Shown here: positions 45,153 through 54,375 of the stretch, piece after piece
Numbering within the stretch: the stretch's first letter is position 1
Layout: each line of letters begins with the position of its first letter
Notes under the pieces: model-generated
Told to the model about the DNA's origin: nothing
Seen by the model: the letters and a program-made list of their open reading frames with translations, nothing else
The model's database searches: none
Position numbers and translations under genes: made by a program
Assembly (NCBI RefSeq): GCF_020966755.1
Contig: NZ_JAJKFT010000004.1
Span: forward strand, 806,001 to 870,000
Length of the DNA: 64,000 nt
Origin: Blastopirellula sediminis
GTDB taxonomy: Bacteria; Planctomycetota; Planctomycetia; Pirellulales; Pirellulaceae
Direction: 5' to 3'

Positions 45153-45613
45153 ACGATGACCCGACCAGTCTTGATCAGCTGCACGAAATCGTGCTGCCGC
45201 CGCCAGTGCCGTGGTTTCCGTTGGCGCCGGGCTGGTATGTGTTGTTTGCGCTGCTTCTGGCGTTGGTCGTGTGGGGCGTCTGCGCCGCATGGAAGTCTTG
45301 GCGAGCGAACGCCTATCGCCGAGCGGCGCTGGAGCAGTTGAAAGGTTGTCAAACGATTACGGCGATTTCTGAGACGCTCCGTCGCACTGCGCTCGCGATT
45401 GCGCCCCGTGCGACCATCGCGCCGCTGGTTGGCGAAGCGTGGGCCGATTGGCTAGCGAGTCGCGCTGATTGTGCGATGCCGCCGGAGGTGCGGCGGCAAT
45501 TGTTGGCAGGGGGATATGCCCCGGCGGAGCAAGCGGTCGATCTTGGCCCGCTCAAATCGTACGCCGCAGCGTGGATCACCTCGCATAGTCCTCTTCCGAA
45601 GCAGCAGGGGTAG
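45149..45613 (+). CDS. DUF4381 membrane protein
   Basis: 154 residues with one transmembrane helix (about 26-48: GWYVLFALLLALVVWGVCA) and a cytoplasmic domain ending WITSHSPLPKQQG. DUF4381 proteins occur at this place between DUF58 and BatA in aerotolerance operons. It overlaps the DUF58 gene by 4 bp and ends 4 bp before BatA. Confidence 0.88.
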   Translation: MNDDPTSLDQLHEIVLPPPVPWFPLAPGWYVLFALLLALVVWGVCAAWKSWRANAYRRAALEQLKGCQTITAISETLRRTALAIAPRATIAPLVGEAWADWLASRADCAMPPEVRRQLLAGGYAPAEQAVDLGPLKSYAAAWITSHSPLPKQQG

Positions 45614-45617
45614 GTCG

Positions 45618-46655
45618 ATGTTTACCTTTTTGTATCCCTGGCTTTTTCTACTGCTGCCGGCGCCATGGCTGGTTCGCTGGCTCGTACCGCCGCGACGATC
45701 GGCGCCGAGCGCCGTTCGCGTTCCCTTTGGCGAGCGGCTGTCGGCGATCTTGGGGGCGGGAGGAGCAGCGGTCGAATCAGGCGCCATCTCCGGTTTCCGC
45801 ATCGTCCCGATCTTGGTCTGGTTGATCGTCGTGTCGGCGCTGGCCCGTCCACAATGGATTGAACCGCCGGTCGTGAAGGAAATCCCGACGCGTGATCTGC
45901 TGCTACTGGTCGATCTTTCCGGCTCGATGGACGAGCATGACTTTGAGAATGCGGAAGGAAAAAAGGTTGATCGATTGACGGCGGTGAAGGAAGTGCTGGA
46001 CGACTTTTTGAAACGCCGCAAGGGAGACCGCGTCGGGCTGGTCGTCTTTGGGGACGCGGCCTATTTGCAGGCGCCTTTTTCGACTGACCTTTCGCTATCG
46101 GAGCGTCTGCTGAACGAATGTCAGGTCGGCATGGCTGGTCCGCGGACGGCGCTGGGGGATGCGATTGGACTTGGCGTCAATCTGTTTGAATCAAGCAAGG
46201 CGCCGGCCAAGACGATCATTGCGCTGACCGATGGGAACGATACCAAGAGCGCCGTTCCGCCGGTCGAAGCGGCCCGCGTTGCGGCGCAGCGCGACATCAA
46301 GATCTACACCGTCGCGATCGGCGACCCGACGACTGCCGGCGAAGATAAACTGGATGAGCAAGCGTTAAAAGACGTCGCCCAGGCGACCGGCGGTTCCTAT
46401 TACTTCGCCGCCGATCGTAATTCGTTGGCCGGAATTTACGATCAGCTCGACAAGATCGAATCGCACAAAGTCTCGACGGTGAGTCATCGACCGCGGCATG
46501 ACCTGTTTCCGTGGTTCGTGGGAGCGGCGCTGGCGATTTCGATGCTCGAAAAACTTTGGGTCAGTTTGCGCGGCGCCGGTGGCGCTGCGCCGCCAACCTC
46601 CAGCGCCAAGGTGCACGTCAATCCGCGGAATGGCAAGTTGGAGGTGGTCTCATGA
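45618..46655 (+). CDS. batA: BatA, von Willebrand A membrane protein
   Basis: 345 residues from ATG 45618. Two N-terminal helices (about 2-19 and 57-77) precede the VWA domain. The metal-ion site is intact: DLSGSMDEHD (DxSxS near 101), then a Thr in RTALGD and the Asp of ALTDGND. A C-terminal helix follows about 295-315. Bat proteins sit in the inner membrane and were linked to aerotolerance in Bacteroides. It overlaps BatB by 4 bp. Confidence 0.93.
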   Translation: MFTFLYPWLFLLLPAPWLVRWLVPPRRSAPSAVRVPFGERLSAILGAGGAAVESGAISGFRIVPILVWLIVVSALARPQWIEPPVVKEIPTRDLLLLVDLSGSMDEHDFENAEGKKVDRLTAVKEVLDDFLKRRKGDRVGLVVFGDAAYLQAPFSTDLSLSERLLNECQVGMAGPRTALGDAIGLGVNLFESSKAPAKTIIALTDGNDTKSAVPPVEAARVAAQRDIKIYTVAIGDPTTAGEDKLDEQALKDVAQATGGSYYFAADRNSLAGIYDQLDKIESHKVSTVSHRPRHDLFPWFVGAALAISMLEKLWVSLRGAGGAAPPTSSAKVHVNPRNGKLEVVS

Positions 46656-47590
46656 TCGACGCTCTATCCAACTTCCATTTCCTGCGCCCCTATTGGCTGT
46701 TGCTGATTCCAGCGGCGATTGGCTTGTGGCTATTTTGGCGAGCACGTAGCGAATCGCTACGCGGCTGGCGAGCGCAGATCGATCCGGAGTTACTTGCGGC
46801 TCTTTCGCACGGGGGCCGAAGGTCAGGCGTCACCAATTCGTGCTTGCTCTTGGCCGGGTGGATCATCGCCGCGTTGGCGATCTCCGGGCCAACCTGGAAG
46901 ATGAAGCCAAGCCCGTTCGCTCAGGATGCGCCGCCGCTGGTGATTTTGCTGAAAGCGGACAAGAGCATGACGCCGGCCGATCAACAGACGAGCCCGCTTG
47001 ATCGCGCGAAGCTGAAGATCGCCGATCTGGCCGAAGCGCGAAAAGGTCAACCGCTAGGGCTGGTCGCCTATGCCGGCTCAGCGCATTTGGTGCTTCCGCC
47101 GACGCAAGATACGACCGTCGTCGCGCAGATGGCGGCCGAGATCAGTCCCGAGATCATGCCGGTCCCCGGCGATCGGCTCGATCTGGCGATTGAGGTCGCG
47201 CAGCGAGCGCTGCCGGAAGGGACCGACGCCGCGGAGTTTTTGGTCGTCGCCAATTCGGTGACGGAAGATCGAGAGACGCTGGAAGCGGCCGCGAAGAAAA
47301 TGAGCCATGCGAAGGTGATGTTCCTGGCGATCGGCGAGCCTGACGCCGATGGTTTCGCCTCCATCGAAACGGCGGCGCGGGCTTTGAATGCGTCGGTGCA
47401 GCCTTTGACGGTCGACGGCCAGGATATCGAGCGAATTGTGCGGAGCGCCGACGCGGTCTCGCTCGCCTCGGTAACCGGCGAAGATCGACAGTGGGTTGAG
47501 TCGGGCTACTGGTTGATTCCGGCACTAGCGATTTTGGTCGCCGCTTCGTTCCGTCGCGAGTCGCCGAAGGTGGAAGGAGATGCCGCATGA
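46652..47590 (+). CDS. batB: BatB, von Willebrand A membrane protein with degenerate metal site
   Basis: 312 residues from ATG 46652 with N-terminal helices (about 9-27 and 59-79) and a C-terminal helix (YWLIPALAILVAASF). The VWA start reads VILLKADKSMTPADQQ, so DxSxS is D-K-S-M-T, and the later conserved Asp segment reads FLVVANSVTEDRE with no Asp. Metal binding is therefore doubtful. Overlaps BatA and BatC by 4 bp each, so translation is coupled. Confidence 0.88.
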   Translation: MIDALSNFHFLRPYWLLLIPAAIGLWLFWRARSESLRGWRAQIDPELLAALSHGGRRSGVTNSCLLLAGWIIAALAISGPTWKMKPSPFAQDAPPLVILLKADKSMTPADQQTSPLDRAKLKIADLAEARKGQPLGLVAYAGSAHLVLPPTQDTTVVAQMAAEISPEIMPVPGDRLDLAIEVAQRALPEGTDAAEFLVVANSVTEDRETLEAAAKKMSHAKVMFLAIGEPDADGFASIETAARALNASVQPLTVDGQDIERIVRSADAVSLASVTGEDRQWVESGYWLIPALAILVAASFRRESPKVEGDAA

Positions 47591-48159
47591 GAACGACGCT
47601 TCTACTTCTCGCGATCAGTTGGACCAGTTGGTGGTACACCCCGGATCAATTGGGACAGCACTACTTTCAGGCCGGCCAGTACGAGCAAGCGGCCAAGACG
47701 TTTGAAGATCCGATGTGGCAGGGAACGGCCTGGTATCGGGCGGGCGAATTTGAAAAAGCGGCCCAGGCCTTTTCGCGTCGTTCGACCGACGTTGCGAAGT
47801 TCAACGCCGGCGACGCGTGGCTGATGCGCGGCAAGTACGATCTGGCGATTGCCTGCTATGAAGAAGCGCTCCGCAAGCGTCCCGGTTGGAAAGAGGCGGA
47901 AGAAAACCTTGCCCTGGCCAAGGCTCGCGCAGAGAAAGTGAAACAGGAAGGGGGCGACCTCGGCGATCAGGAAGAAGGCGCCGACGAAATCGTCTTCGAT
48001 AAGAAGGAGTCAGGCGGGCAGGATACCGAGGTCGAAAGCGACAAGGCGACCTCCGATAAAGCGGTGCAAGCGATCTGGCTCCGTCAGGTGCAAACGAAGC
48101 CGGCCGATTTTATGAAGGCGAAGTTCTCGTACCAGGCCGCCCAGGAGGAGTCGCCATGA
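47587..48159 (+). CDS. batC: BatC-like TPR protein
   Basis: 190 residues. An N-terminal hydrophobic segment (TLLLLAISWTSWWYT) is probably a signal or anchor. Tetratricopeptide-type repeats follow: DQLGQHYFQAGQYEQAAKTF; GTAWYRAGEFEKAAQAF; GDAWLMRGKYDLAIACYEEA. An acidic tail (GGDLGDQEEGADEIVFDKKE) lies after about residue 115. It should scaffold the Bat complex on the periplasmic side. ATGA overlaps at both ends. Confidence 0.88.
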   Translation: MRTTLLLLAISWTSWWYTPDQLGQHYFQAGQYEQAAKTFEDPMWQGTAWYRAGEFEKAAQAFSRRSTDVAKFNAGDAWLMRGKYDLAIACYEEALRKRPGWKEAEENLALAKARAEKVKQEGGDLGDQEEGADEIVFDKKESGGQDTEVESDKATSDKAVQAIWLRQVQTKPADFMKAKFSYQAAQEESP

Positions 48160-49406
48160 ACGTCGTGCGAATCGCGGCCTTGCTGCTGATATGCGTTAGT
48201 CCACTAGCGCTATTGGCCGATGACGTGCCCGCGATCACATCGCGGTTTGCGACTGAGAAGCCGTGGGTAGGACAGCGGATCGGCTATTACGTGGAAGTGC
48301 GGGCCAAGGGGTCGTTCAGCGGCGCGACCAGCTTTTCGCTGCCGGAGGTTCCGCAAACGGTCATCGTGAAGATGGGGAGCCCGACTGTTTCGTCCGAGCA
48401 AAAAGGGGAGGATACCTGGTTCGTTCAGATTCATGAGTTCGCCGTCTTCACGCAAGCGGCCGGCGAGCTGACGATTCCAAGTTATTCGGTCCGCTACGGG
48501 CATCACGACGGATTCACCGGACCGGTTCATGACGAAAGCGGGGAAGTGCCGGCGGCGAGCGTTGATGTCGAGTCGCCGCCGGGACGCGAACCGGCGCAGT
48601 TTCTGATCACGACCGACAAGCTGATGGTGAAAGAGACTTGGGAGCCGGCGCCCGGCAAGGTGAAGCAGGGAGATATCGTCTCGCGGAAAATCATGCAGTC
48701 AGCCACGGAGATGACCGGCATGGCGCTCGCGCCTCCGTCGCTCGCTGCGCCCGATGGAGTGCATGTTTATCCGGGACAACCCGACGTGGCTGACAAAACC
48801 GACCGAGGCGAGTTGTCCGGCGAGCGGACCGACGTGATCAAGTATCGCTTCGATCAGCCGGGGGTGATGACCATTCCTGCGGCAACCTACGTCTGGTGGA
48901 ATCCAAAAGAGAAGAAGTTCGGACGGCAAGAGTTGCCGGCGGTCACGTTTGACGTCGAAGCGTCGCCGCAACTGGCGGAGGTTACGGGGAATTCAACTTC
49001 TCGTCGCGTGTGGCTTTATCCGCTTTTGATTGCGATTGCCGTTGCGGCAGTCGCTGTTTGGCGGCGTGAGCAGCTAGTGAGATGGTTTCAGCGCAAGTGG
49101 AAGCGTTGGCATCCACCGGACCGCGTTGCGGCGAAACGATTGTGTGCGGCCTGTCGCGGGAATGATTCGCACGCGGCTGAAGCGGCATGGTCGGCGTGGT
49201 TAAACACGCAGCCTGACGGTTGGAAGCCGGGGGATGAATTGCAGCGAGCAGTGCAGGGGCTGCATCAATGTCGCTATGCCGAGCCAGCGGCTTCCGACTG
49301 GAAAGGAAGTGAGTTATTGACGGCGTTTCAGGCCGAGAGGCGCGCTCAGAAGCGGGACGCAGTGGGGGCGGCGTCGCCGCTGCCGACGCTCAATCCGGGA
49401 CGATAG
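48156..49406 (+). CDS. batD: BatD-like protein
   Basis: 416 residues with a signal peptide (MNVVRIAALLLICVSPLALL), beta-sandwich repeats (WVGQRIGYYVEVRAKGSFSG; KVKQGDIVSRKIMQSATEMT) and a C-terminal helix (RRVWLYPLLIAIAVAAVAVW, about 285-304) followed by a basic cytoplasmic domain. This layout matches BatD/oxygen-tolerance proteins. It is the last gene of the operon; no clear terminator follows. Confidence 0.87.
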   Translation: MNVVRIAALLLICVSPLALLADDVPAITSRFATEKPWVGQRIGYYVEVRAKGSFSGATSFSLPEVPQTVIVKMGSPTVSSEQKGEDTWFVQIHEFAVFTQAAGELTIPSYSVRYGHHDGFTGPVHDESGEVPAASVDVESPPGREPAQFLITTDKLMVKETWEPAPGKVKQGDIVSRKIMQSATEMTGMALAPPSLAAPDGVHVYPGQPDVADKTDRGELSGERTDVIKYRFDQPGVMTIPAATYVWWNPKEKKFGRQELPAVTFDVEASPQLAEVTGNSTSRRVWLYPLLIAIAVAAVAVWRREQLVRWFQRKWKRWHPPDRVAAKRLCAACRGNDSHAAEAAWSAWLNTQPDGWKPGDELQRAVQGLHQCRYAEPAASDWKGSELLTAFQAERRAQKRDAVGAASPLPTLNPGR

Positions 49407-49497
49407 TCGCTTTCGCCGCACAATTGATTTGCGATTGGGCTCCTGCGACAATTGCGTTATTCCCCTGCCAAACCCCTCTTCCAAGAAGGCGCACCCC

Positions 49498-50355
49498 ATG
49501 ACGATCTCACGACGCCAATTCTGCGCGGCGTTGGCCGCTGCCGGCATTTCCGCAACGGCTCTTTCGGCGGCTGAAGAAAAGCGAGAAGCGCTGCGCGTGA
49601 TCGCCTACAACGTTTACGTCTGCAAAGGTTGGCCGGACGATCGTCCGTTGGCGAAAACGGCCTCCAAGAGTGGGCAGATGACGCGGCGAACGGCGATGGA
49701 ATTGGCCCTCTACGAGCCGGATGTGATCAACTTCTCGGAGTCGCCCAGCGAAGAGATGGCGAAGGAAATTGCCGGCTATTTGGGAATGAACCACGTCCGC
49801 TTCCCCAGCGGCGGCAACTGGCCGGGGACGCTGCTTAGTCGTTACGAAATTGTCGACGCCGTGAACTGTCCCCTTGGCTATCCGCGGCCGAAGGAACTGT
49901 TCACGCGGCATTGGGGGAAAGGAACGATCAAGCTTCCCAGCGGCGATTTGATCGTCCATTCGGCCCACTTGATGCCAGGGCCCGATCCGGCCGTTCGCCT
50001 GAAAGAAGTGAAGGCGATGCTCACGTCGATGAAAGAGGATCTCGACGCTGGCCGCTCGATGCTGCTGATCGGCGACTTGAATCATGGTCCCGACTGCGAA
50101 GAGTACAAAATGTGGATCGACGCGGGCTGGGTCGACACCTTCGCCAAAGTGGGCGAAGGAGACGGTCTGACGATCAAGGCCGACACGCCGCAGTATCGGA
50201 TCGACTTCGTGATGGCGACGGGACCGATCGCCAAGACGATCACCGAGTCGCGACCGCTGTTTGAAGGGGCGTTTCGCGTGAATACGGCTGACTCCAATTC
50301 TTTCGCCCTCAGCGATCATTTGCCGCAGTTGGCGACCTTCGGCGAAATGAAATAA
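49498..50355 (+). CDS. Tat-exported endonuclease/exonuclease/phosphatase-family protein
   Basis: 285 residues from ATG 49498, beginning MTISRRQFCAALAAAGISAT, a twin-arginine signal. The EEP fold residues are visible: Asn in IAYNVYV (about 40), Glu in INFSESPSE (about 83), the LLIGDLNHGP Asp-x-Asn (about 185-194) and terminal FALSDHLP (SDH, about 271-278). EEP enzymes cleave phosphodiesters or phosphomonoesters with Mg2+. Export suggests an extracytoplasmic phospholipid or nucleic acid substrate; the exact one is unknown. Confidence 0.88.
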   Translation: MTISRRQFCAALAAAGISATALSAAEEKREALRVIAYNVYVCKGWPDDRPLAKTASKSGQMTRRTAMELALYEPDVINFSESPSEEMAKEIAGYLGMNHVRFPSGGNWPGTLLSRYEIVDAVNCPLGYPRPKELFTRHWGKGTIKLPSGDLIVHSAHLMPGPDPAVRLKEVKAMLTSMKEDLDAGRSMLLIGDLNHGPDCEEYKMWIDAGWVDTFAKVGEGDGLTIKADTPQYRIDFVMATGPIAKTITESRPLFEGAFRVNTADSNSFALSDHLPQLATFGEMK

Positions 50356-50371
50356 GGGTGGCGCATAAAAA

Positions 50372-50397
50372 AACGCCCGTCATGCGCGGCGGGCGTT
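50372..50397 (-). terminator. Terminator of the DUF1559-lipoprotein operon
   Basis: Stem aacgcccg / cgggcgtt with a 10-nt loop; on the minus strand a T run follows (A run at 50367-50373). It lies 57 bp past the stop at 50455 and close to the end of the converging EEP gene. Confidence 0.8.
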
Positions 50398-50454
50398 GGT
50401 CTCTTGGCGCAGACAAGCTGATCGAAATCAGGCGCCGAGGAGGGAAAGCGGTCG

Positions 50455-50868
50455 TTATCTCTTTTTCAGCTCGAAGGTAAAGTCGTTCGGCCCATCTTTG
50501 GCGACGTCGACTTCGATTCCCTTGGAGCCTTGGCGGTATTTCTTGGGAATGAGATCCGGATGTTGGTCCGCATCTTTCAACTCGAACAAGACGTGGTGTT
50601 TGCCAGGAATCGCGCCCGGGTAGGCAGGCGGATAGTAGGCGACGAACTTCCCTTCGTCGTCAGTGATGCCGCGCGATTCGATCGCGCCTCCTTCCGGCAT
50701 GAACATCACCTCGACTTGCTTTACCGGTTTGCCGTCCAAGGTGACGACGCCGGTCACTTCGGCCAGTTCGACGCCGGCGCGATTGCCCGACGAACAGCCT
50801 CCGCCGACGGCGATCGCCAGCAGGGCGAAGATCGCCAGACGCTGCAGTGGGAATGATTTCTTGTGCAT
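50455..50868 (-). CDS. Small planctomycete lipoprotein with transthyretin-like domain
   Basis: 137 residues. A signal with lipobox AVGGGC (Cys near 25) is followed by a short linker and a carboxypeptidase-regulatory/transthyretin-like beta domain (VTGVVTLDGKPVKQVEVMFM; ESRGITDDEGKFVAYYPPAY). Such lipoproteins usually follow DUF1559 genes in Planctomycetes. Its start overlaps the DUF1559 stop (TAATG), so the two are co-translated. Confidence 0.88.
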   Translation of the reverse strand: MHKKSFPLQRLAIFALLAIAVGGGCSSGNRAGVELAEVTGVVTLDGKPVKQVEVMFMPEGGAIESRGITDDEGKFVAYYPPAYPGAIPGKHHVLFELKDADQHPDLIPKKYRQGSKGIEVDVAKDGPNDFTFELKKR

Positions 50869-51842
50869 TAGTATTCTCCCAGGACCTCACCGTCCGCGAT
50901 GCGACACAGATTTTGCAGCGTCGTCAGGTTCGCCGTTTCGCTCAGGTAGTGAACCGAGCCGTCAGCGAACAGCGAGTTGGCGCCGCCGGGATGGTTGCTG
51001 CCGACATACCAGGCGTAAGGCTTCGTATAGGTTGGGGGCGAATAAGGCTTGTTGATCCGGTTGGCCATATTCAGCCAGAAGGTGTGCGTGTAAGCGCCCC
51101 AAAATGGTCCGTACGAGGTGGAGGTCTTCTCCATCCGCGATTCCGCCATCAAGATCGTGTTGCTGGTTCCGTCGATGATGTCGCGGAACTTGGCGGCGCC
51201 GTTCACGCCAAACGCCGGGCGGATGTTCGCCGTGTTGCCGGCCGAACCCCAGTAGAGCCCCGAGGTGTAGTCGGACCATTGGGAAGTGACTAGGCCATAG
51301 CTCGTGCGGTAATAGTCTTTGTTGTAGTACTCATTAGCGCTGGCGGCGACGCCGGGAACGTCGAACGGATCCGAAGGACAAGCGAAGACGTCAAGTCGCG
51401 TGTTTTGCAGGACCGCCATGTTCGAGGCGGCGTCCGTTGCGGAGGGAGCGGTCACTTGCGCCGGGTCGGCGGCCAGCCCGACCGGATAGCGAAAGTCAAT
51501 CTTGTCGGCAATGTTCCCTTGCTCCAGAAAGGGAAGGATCAGCAAGTGAGCGGTGACGTTGCGAACGTTCGCTCCGACCGAAGCCGGCATGTCGGCCGAT
51601 GCACTGCAAGACTTGCAGCCAGGATTGATCGTGCCGGAGGGCAAGACCAGGAAGGTGTCGTGATAGTTGTGCATCGCCAGCCCGATTTGCTTCAGGTTGT
51701 TGGTGCACTGCATCCGACGAGCCGCTTCGCGCGCCTGTTGCACGGCCGGCAGCAATAGAGCGATCAACACGCCGATGATGGCGATCACCACCAGCAGTTC
51801 GACCAACGTAAACGCCGATCGTTTTCCAACGAAGTAAGTCAT
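50868..51842 (-). CDS. DUF1559 prepilin-type protein
   Basis: 324 residues. The N-terminus has a type IV pilin-like cleavage/methylation motif ([20 protein letters not shown], about residues 10-29). The DUF1559 domain follows ([20 protein letters not shown]; near the end, [20 protein letters not shown]). The family is greatly expanded in Planctomycetes and probably forms pseudopili or extracellular structures. It is transcribed with the lipoprotein gene. Its leader contains the hairpin at 51880-51912. Confidence 0.94.
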   Translation of the reverse strand: MTYFVGKRSAFTLVELLVVIAIIGVLIALLLPAVQQAREAARRMQCTNNLKQIGLAMHNYHDTFLVLPSGTINPGCKSCSASADMPASVGANVRNVTAHLLILPFLEQGNIADKIDFRYPVGLAADPAQVTAPSATDAASNMAVLQNTRLDVFACPSDPFDVPGVAASANEYYNKDYYRTSYGLVTSQWSDYTSGLYWGSAGNTANIRPAFGVNGAAKFRDIIDGTSNTILMAESRMEKTSTSYGPFWGAYTHTFWLNMANRINKPYSPPTYTKPYAWYVGSNHPGGANSLFADGSVHYLSETANLTTLQNLCRIADGEVLGEY

Positions 51843-52252
51843 TATTTCTAGCCCTAATTAAGTGAATGAAATAAATAAGGATCGCGCTCGACCGGGGAGG
51901 TCCAGCGCGATCAAAATTCGGGCGTGGAGATAGAAGAGCGTGTACGACAGGTCCGATTTGCATATCGCATGCCAATTGAGCGGGATTTTGTACCAATGGG
52001 GAGCAAGTGCTAGGAATTGCTGGGTTTACGATATCGCGTGACATCATGGACTGCATTTGTGACGCTATAGCGGTAGTGTGGACTGCCGCTTTCTTGGGAA
52101 GCGACTGTCGCAACTTTCAGCAGCAGGGCGCCGCACCAGACGCAAGTGTGCCGTTTTTATGCATATATTTCACGAGAAATCATCGTGGTCATGGCGGCGG
52201 CGTCCGTTAGAATGGCCTCGCTACATCGCTTCGTTCTTTCCCAGGCGAAACC
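51843..52252. other. Divergent intergenic region with leader hairpin
   Basis: About 410 bp between the DUF1559 gene (minus) and a plus-strand hydrolase. A 9-bp stem gatcgcgct / agcgcgatc (51880-51888 and 51904-51912) with a 15-nt loop lies 38 bp upstream of the DUF1559 start. The rest shows no gene; promoters in both directions are expected. Confidence 0.55.
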
Positions 52253-53392
52253 ATGAAATCGATCCTCCCTTTCCCCACCGTTCGCATCAGCGTCGCTTTC
52301 GGCGCAGTCGCACTTTTTCTTAGCGTCGGCGTTGCGGCCGAGACGGGAGCCGAACTGCCGGTGCGGCGCCTTCCTCGTGAGAATCAGTTGGCGTATTACG
52401 ATTCGGACGGCGACGTGAAGATCGCGAAGTCGGCGGGTGAGCTGCAGCGACGAAAAGAAGAGACGTTGAAAGACTTCACGTCCCTCATCGGCAAACTGCC
52501 GGGGGCGGAAAAGCGTTGTCCGCTCGACATCGAGATCGACGAAGAAGTCGATATGGGAAGTTACGTTCGCCGGTTGATCTCGTATCAGTCAGAGCCCGGG
52601 GGCCGCGTCCCGGCCTATCTATTGATTCCGAAAGAAGCGCTGAAGTCGTCGCCTGACAAAAAGTTCCCGGCCGTTCTGGCGCTCCATCCGACCAATCAGC
52701 GAGGTCCGATGGAAATGGTCGGTCTGGGCGAGAGTCGCGAGCGGATGTACGCCAAAGAGTTGGCTGAACGCGGATATGTAGTGATCGCGCCGCATTATCC
52801 GCTGCTGGGGCAATTTCAGCCAGACTTGAAGCAGCTTGGCTGGGAGAGCGGGACGATGAAAGCGATTTGGGATAACAGCCGTTGCCTTGATCTGCTCGAT
52901 TCGCTTCCCTACGTGCAACATGGCAAGTATGCGGCGATCGGGCATTCGCTCGGCGGGCACAACAGCGTCTTCATCGCGACGTTCGATCCGCGGATCAAAG
53001 CGGTCGTCAGCTGTTGTGGGCTCGATTCGTTCCTCGATTACTATAGCGGCGATCCCAAGAATTGGGTGCATGGACGGGGCTGGTGCCAAGATCGCTACAT
53101 GCCGAAACTGGCGGGCTACCAGGGTCGTCTAGAAGAGCTCCCGGTCGACTTTTATGAGCTAGTCGCTGGACTGGCTCCCCGCCCGACGATGATCATCGCG
53201 CCGCTGGGGGATAGCAACTTTAAAGCGGACAGCGTCGACCGAATCGCAGCGGCGGCTCGGCCGGTTTTCCAACTTTTTGGCGCGGAAGAAAACCTGAAGG
53301 TGATTCATCCCGATACGGAGCATACGTTTCCGATGGAAACGCATGAGCCGGCATATCGGTTCATCGATCGAGCGATCAATCCGCAACACTAG
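52253..53392 (+). CDS. Secreted alpha/beta hydrolase (dienelactone hydrolase/prolyl oligopeptidase-like)
   Basis: 379 residues with a signal peptide (about 1-28). The nucleophile elbow IGHSLGGHNS is near 224-233. The acid is probably Asp in PLGDSNF and the His in DTEHTFP near 355-361. The N-terminal 90 residues form a small lid-like region with RRKEETLKDFTSLIGKLPGA, often seen in planctomycete acetyl xylan esterase-like proteins. It is likely to cleave esters of sugars or xenobiotics. Its stop codon lies within repeat B copy 2. Confidence 0.87.
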   Translation: MKSILPFPTVRISVAFGAVALFLSVGVAAETGAELPVRRLPRENQLAYYDSDGDVKIAKSAGELQRRKEETLKDFTSLIGKLPGAEKRCPLDIEIDEEVDMGSYVRRLISYQSEPGGRVPAYLLIPKEALKSSPDKKFPAVLALHPTNQRGPMEMVGLGESRERMYAKELAERGYVVIAPHYPLLGQFQPDLKQLGWESGTMKAIWDNSRCLDLLDSLPYVQHGKYAAIGHSLGGHNSVFIATFDPRIKAVVSCCGLDSFLDYYSGDPKNWVHGRGWCQDRYMPKLAGYQGRLEELPVDFYELVAGLAPRPTMIIAPLGDSNFKADSVDRIAAAARPVFQLFGAEENLKVIHPDTEHTFPMETHEPAYRFIDRAINPQH

Positions 53393-53532
53393 CCCGCAGC
53401 GCAAGCGAGGGAATGCGCTTGCAAGTCAATGATGAAGTACGAATGGCGAGTACTCCGACAATAGACATTCGTCATTAGGCCTTAGACATTTTATCCGACC
53501 ACATTCCCTCGCTTGCGCTGCGGGCTAGTGTT
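53385..53532. repeat. Repeat family B, copies 2 and 3 in inverted orientation
   Basis: A 31-bp sequence at 53385-53415 (starting aacactagcccgcagcgcaa) is repeated as its exact complement at 53502-53532. The two copies flank an AT-richer spacer of 86 bp, forming a large potential hairpin between convergent genes. The left copy contains the stop codon of the hydrolase gene. A near copy lies at 20091-20123. Confidence 0.9.
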
Positions 53533-53537
53533 AGAAC

Positions 53538-54365
53538 TTACGGCTTCAAGCCGGCAGGCACGCCGTTCGGGTATTCTTCTTTGATCACCTGCTTGATGTA
53601 GATGACGCGGTTGGCTGGCTTCGGGTGCGTGCTAAGGAATTCCGGCGGGCCTTCGCCGCCGGCTCGTTCCAGCACTTCCATGACGCCGATCATTGCGTTC
53701 GGATCGTAGCCGGCCATCCCCATTAGACGAACGCCCCATTGATCCGATTCGAGTTCGTCTTCGCGGCCATACTTCATGTTGACGAACTGCCCGACCAGTT
53801 GCGCCATGCGGGCGCTGTTGGCGTCTCCGCCGGCGACCCCTGCGGCGCCAACCAAGCCCTGCGTCAGATTCTGTTTGGCCATTTGCTGCGCGCCGTGACG
53901 AGAAAGGACGTGTCCCATCTCATGGCCGAGGACCCCGGCAAGCTGCCCTTCGGTTTCCAGATCACGGAAGAGAGCCGCTGTGACAAAGACCTGACCGCCG
54001 GGAAGGGCGAACGCGTTAACCGTTTTGGGATCGGCGAGGAGATGAAACTCGAACGGAAATGGATTTTCGCGCCCTTGCTGAGCGAGGTCTCGATTGAGGG
54101 CTTGCAGCAGTTGGCCGCCGATCTGATCGACCAGCGCCTGGGCGTTGCGGTCGGGAAGTTCGCCGCCATGCTGGGCGATCATCTCCGGCGCCGCTTGCAA
54201 ACCGAGCGCGATCTCCTGGTCGGTCGTCATCGCGACGCGCTGCGCTTCGCCGGTGACCGGGTTTTTGTCGGTCGACATGTAGTACGAGGCGATCGCAAAG
54301 AAGGCGATGATTGCGGCGATTACCAGACGCGTCTTCCAGGAACCGCTGCTTCTCATAGGGCTCAT
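53538..54365 (-). CDS. M48-family metalloprotease
   Basis: 275 residues from ATG 54365 (MSPMRSSGSWKTRLVIAAII), which starts with the membrane anchor; the frame extends 22 codons further upstream. One N-terminal helix (about 14-32) is followed by the catalytic domain with VLGHEMGHVLSRH and the downstream Glu in EDELESDQWG. The C-terminus STHPKPANRV is typical of M48 BepA/LoiP-like proteins. It probably acts in the periplasm in outer membrane protein quality control. Starts 10 bp after the next gene's stop. Confidence 0.92.
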   Translation of the reverse strand: MSPMRSSGSWKTRLVIAAIIAFFAIASYYMSTDKNPVTGEAQRVAMTTDQEIALGLQAAPEMIAQHGGELPDRNAQALVDQIGGQLLQALNRDLAQQGRENPFPFEFHLLADPKTVNAFALPGGQVFVTAALFRDLETEGQLAGVLGHEMGHVLSRHGAQQMAKQNLTQGLVGAAGVAGGDANSARMAQLVGQFVNMKYGREDELESDQWGVRLMGMAGYDPNAMIGVMEVLERAGGEGPPEFLSTHPKPANRVIYIKQVIKEEYPNGVPAGLKP

Positions 54366-54375
54366 GGCCAAGATC

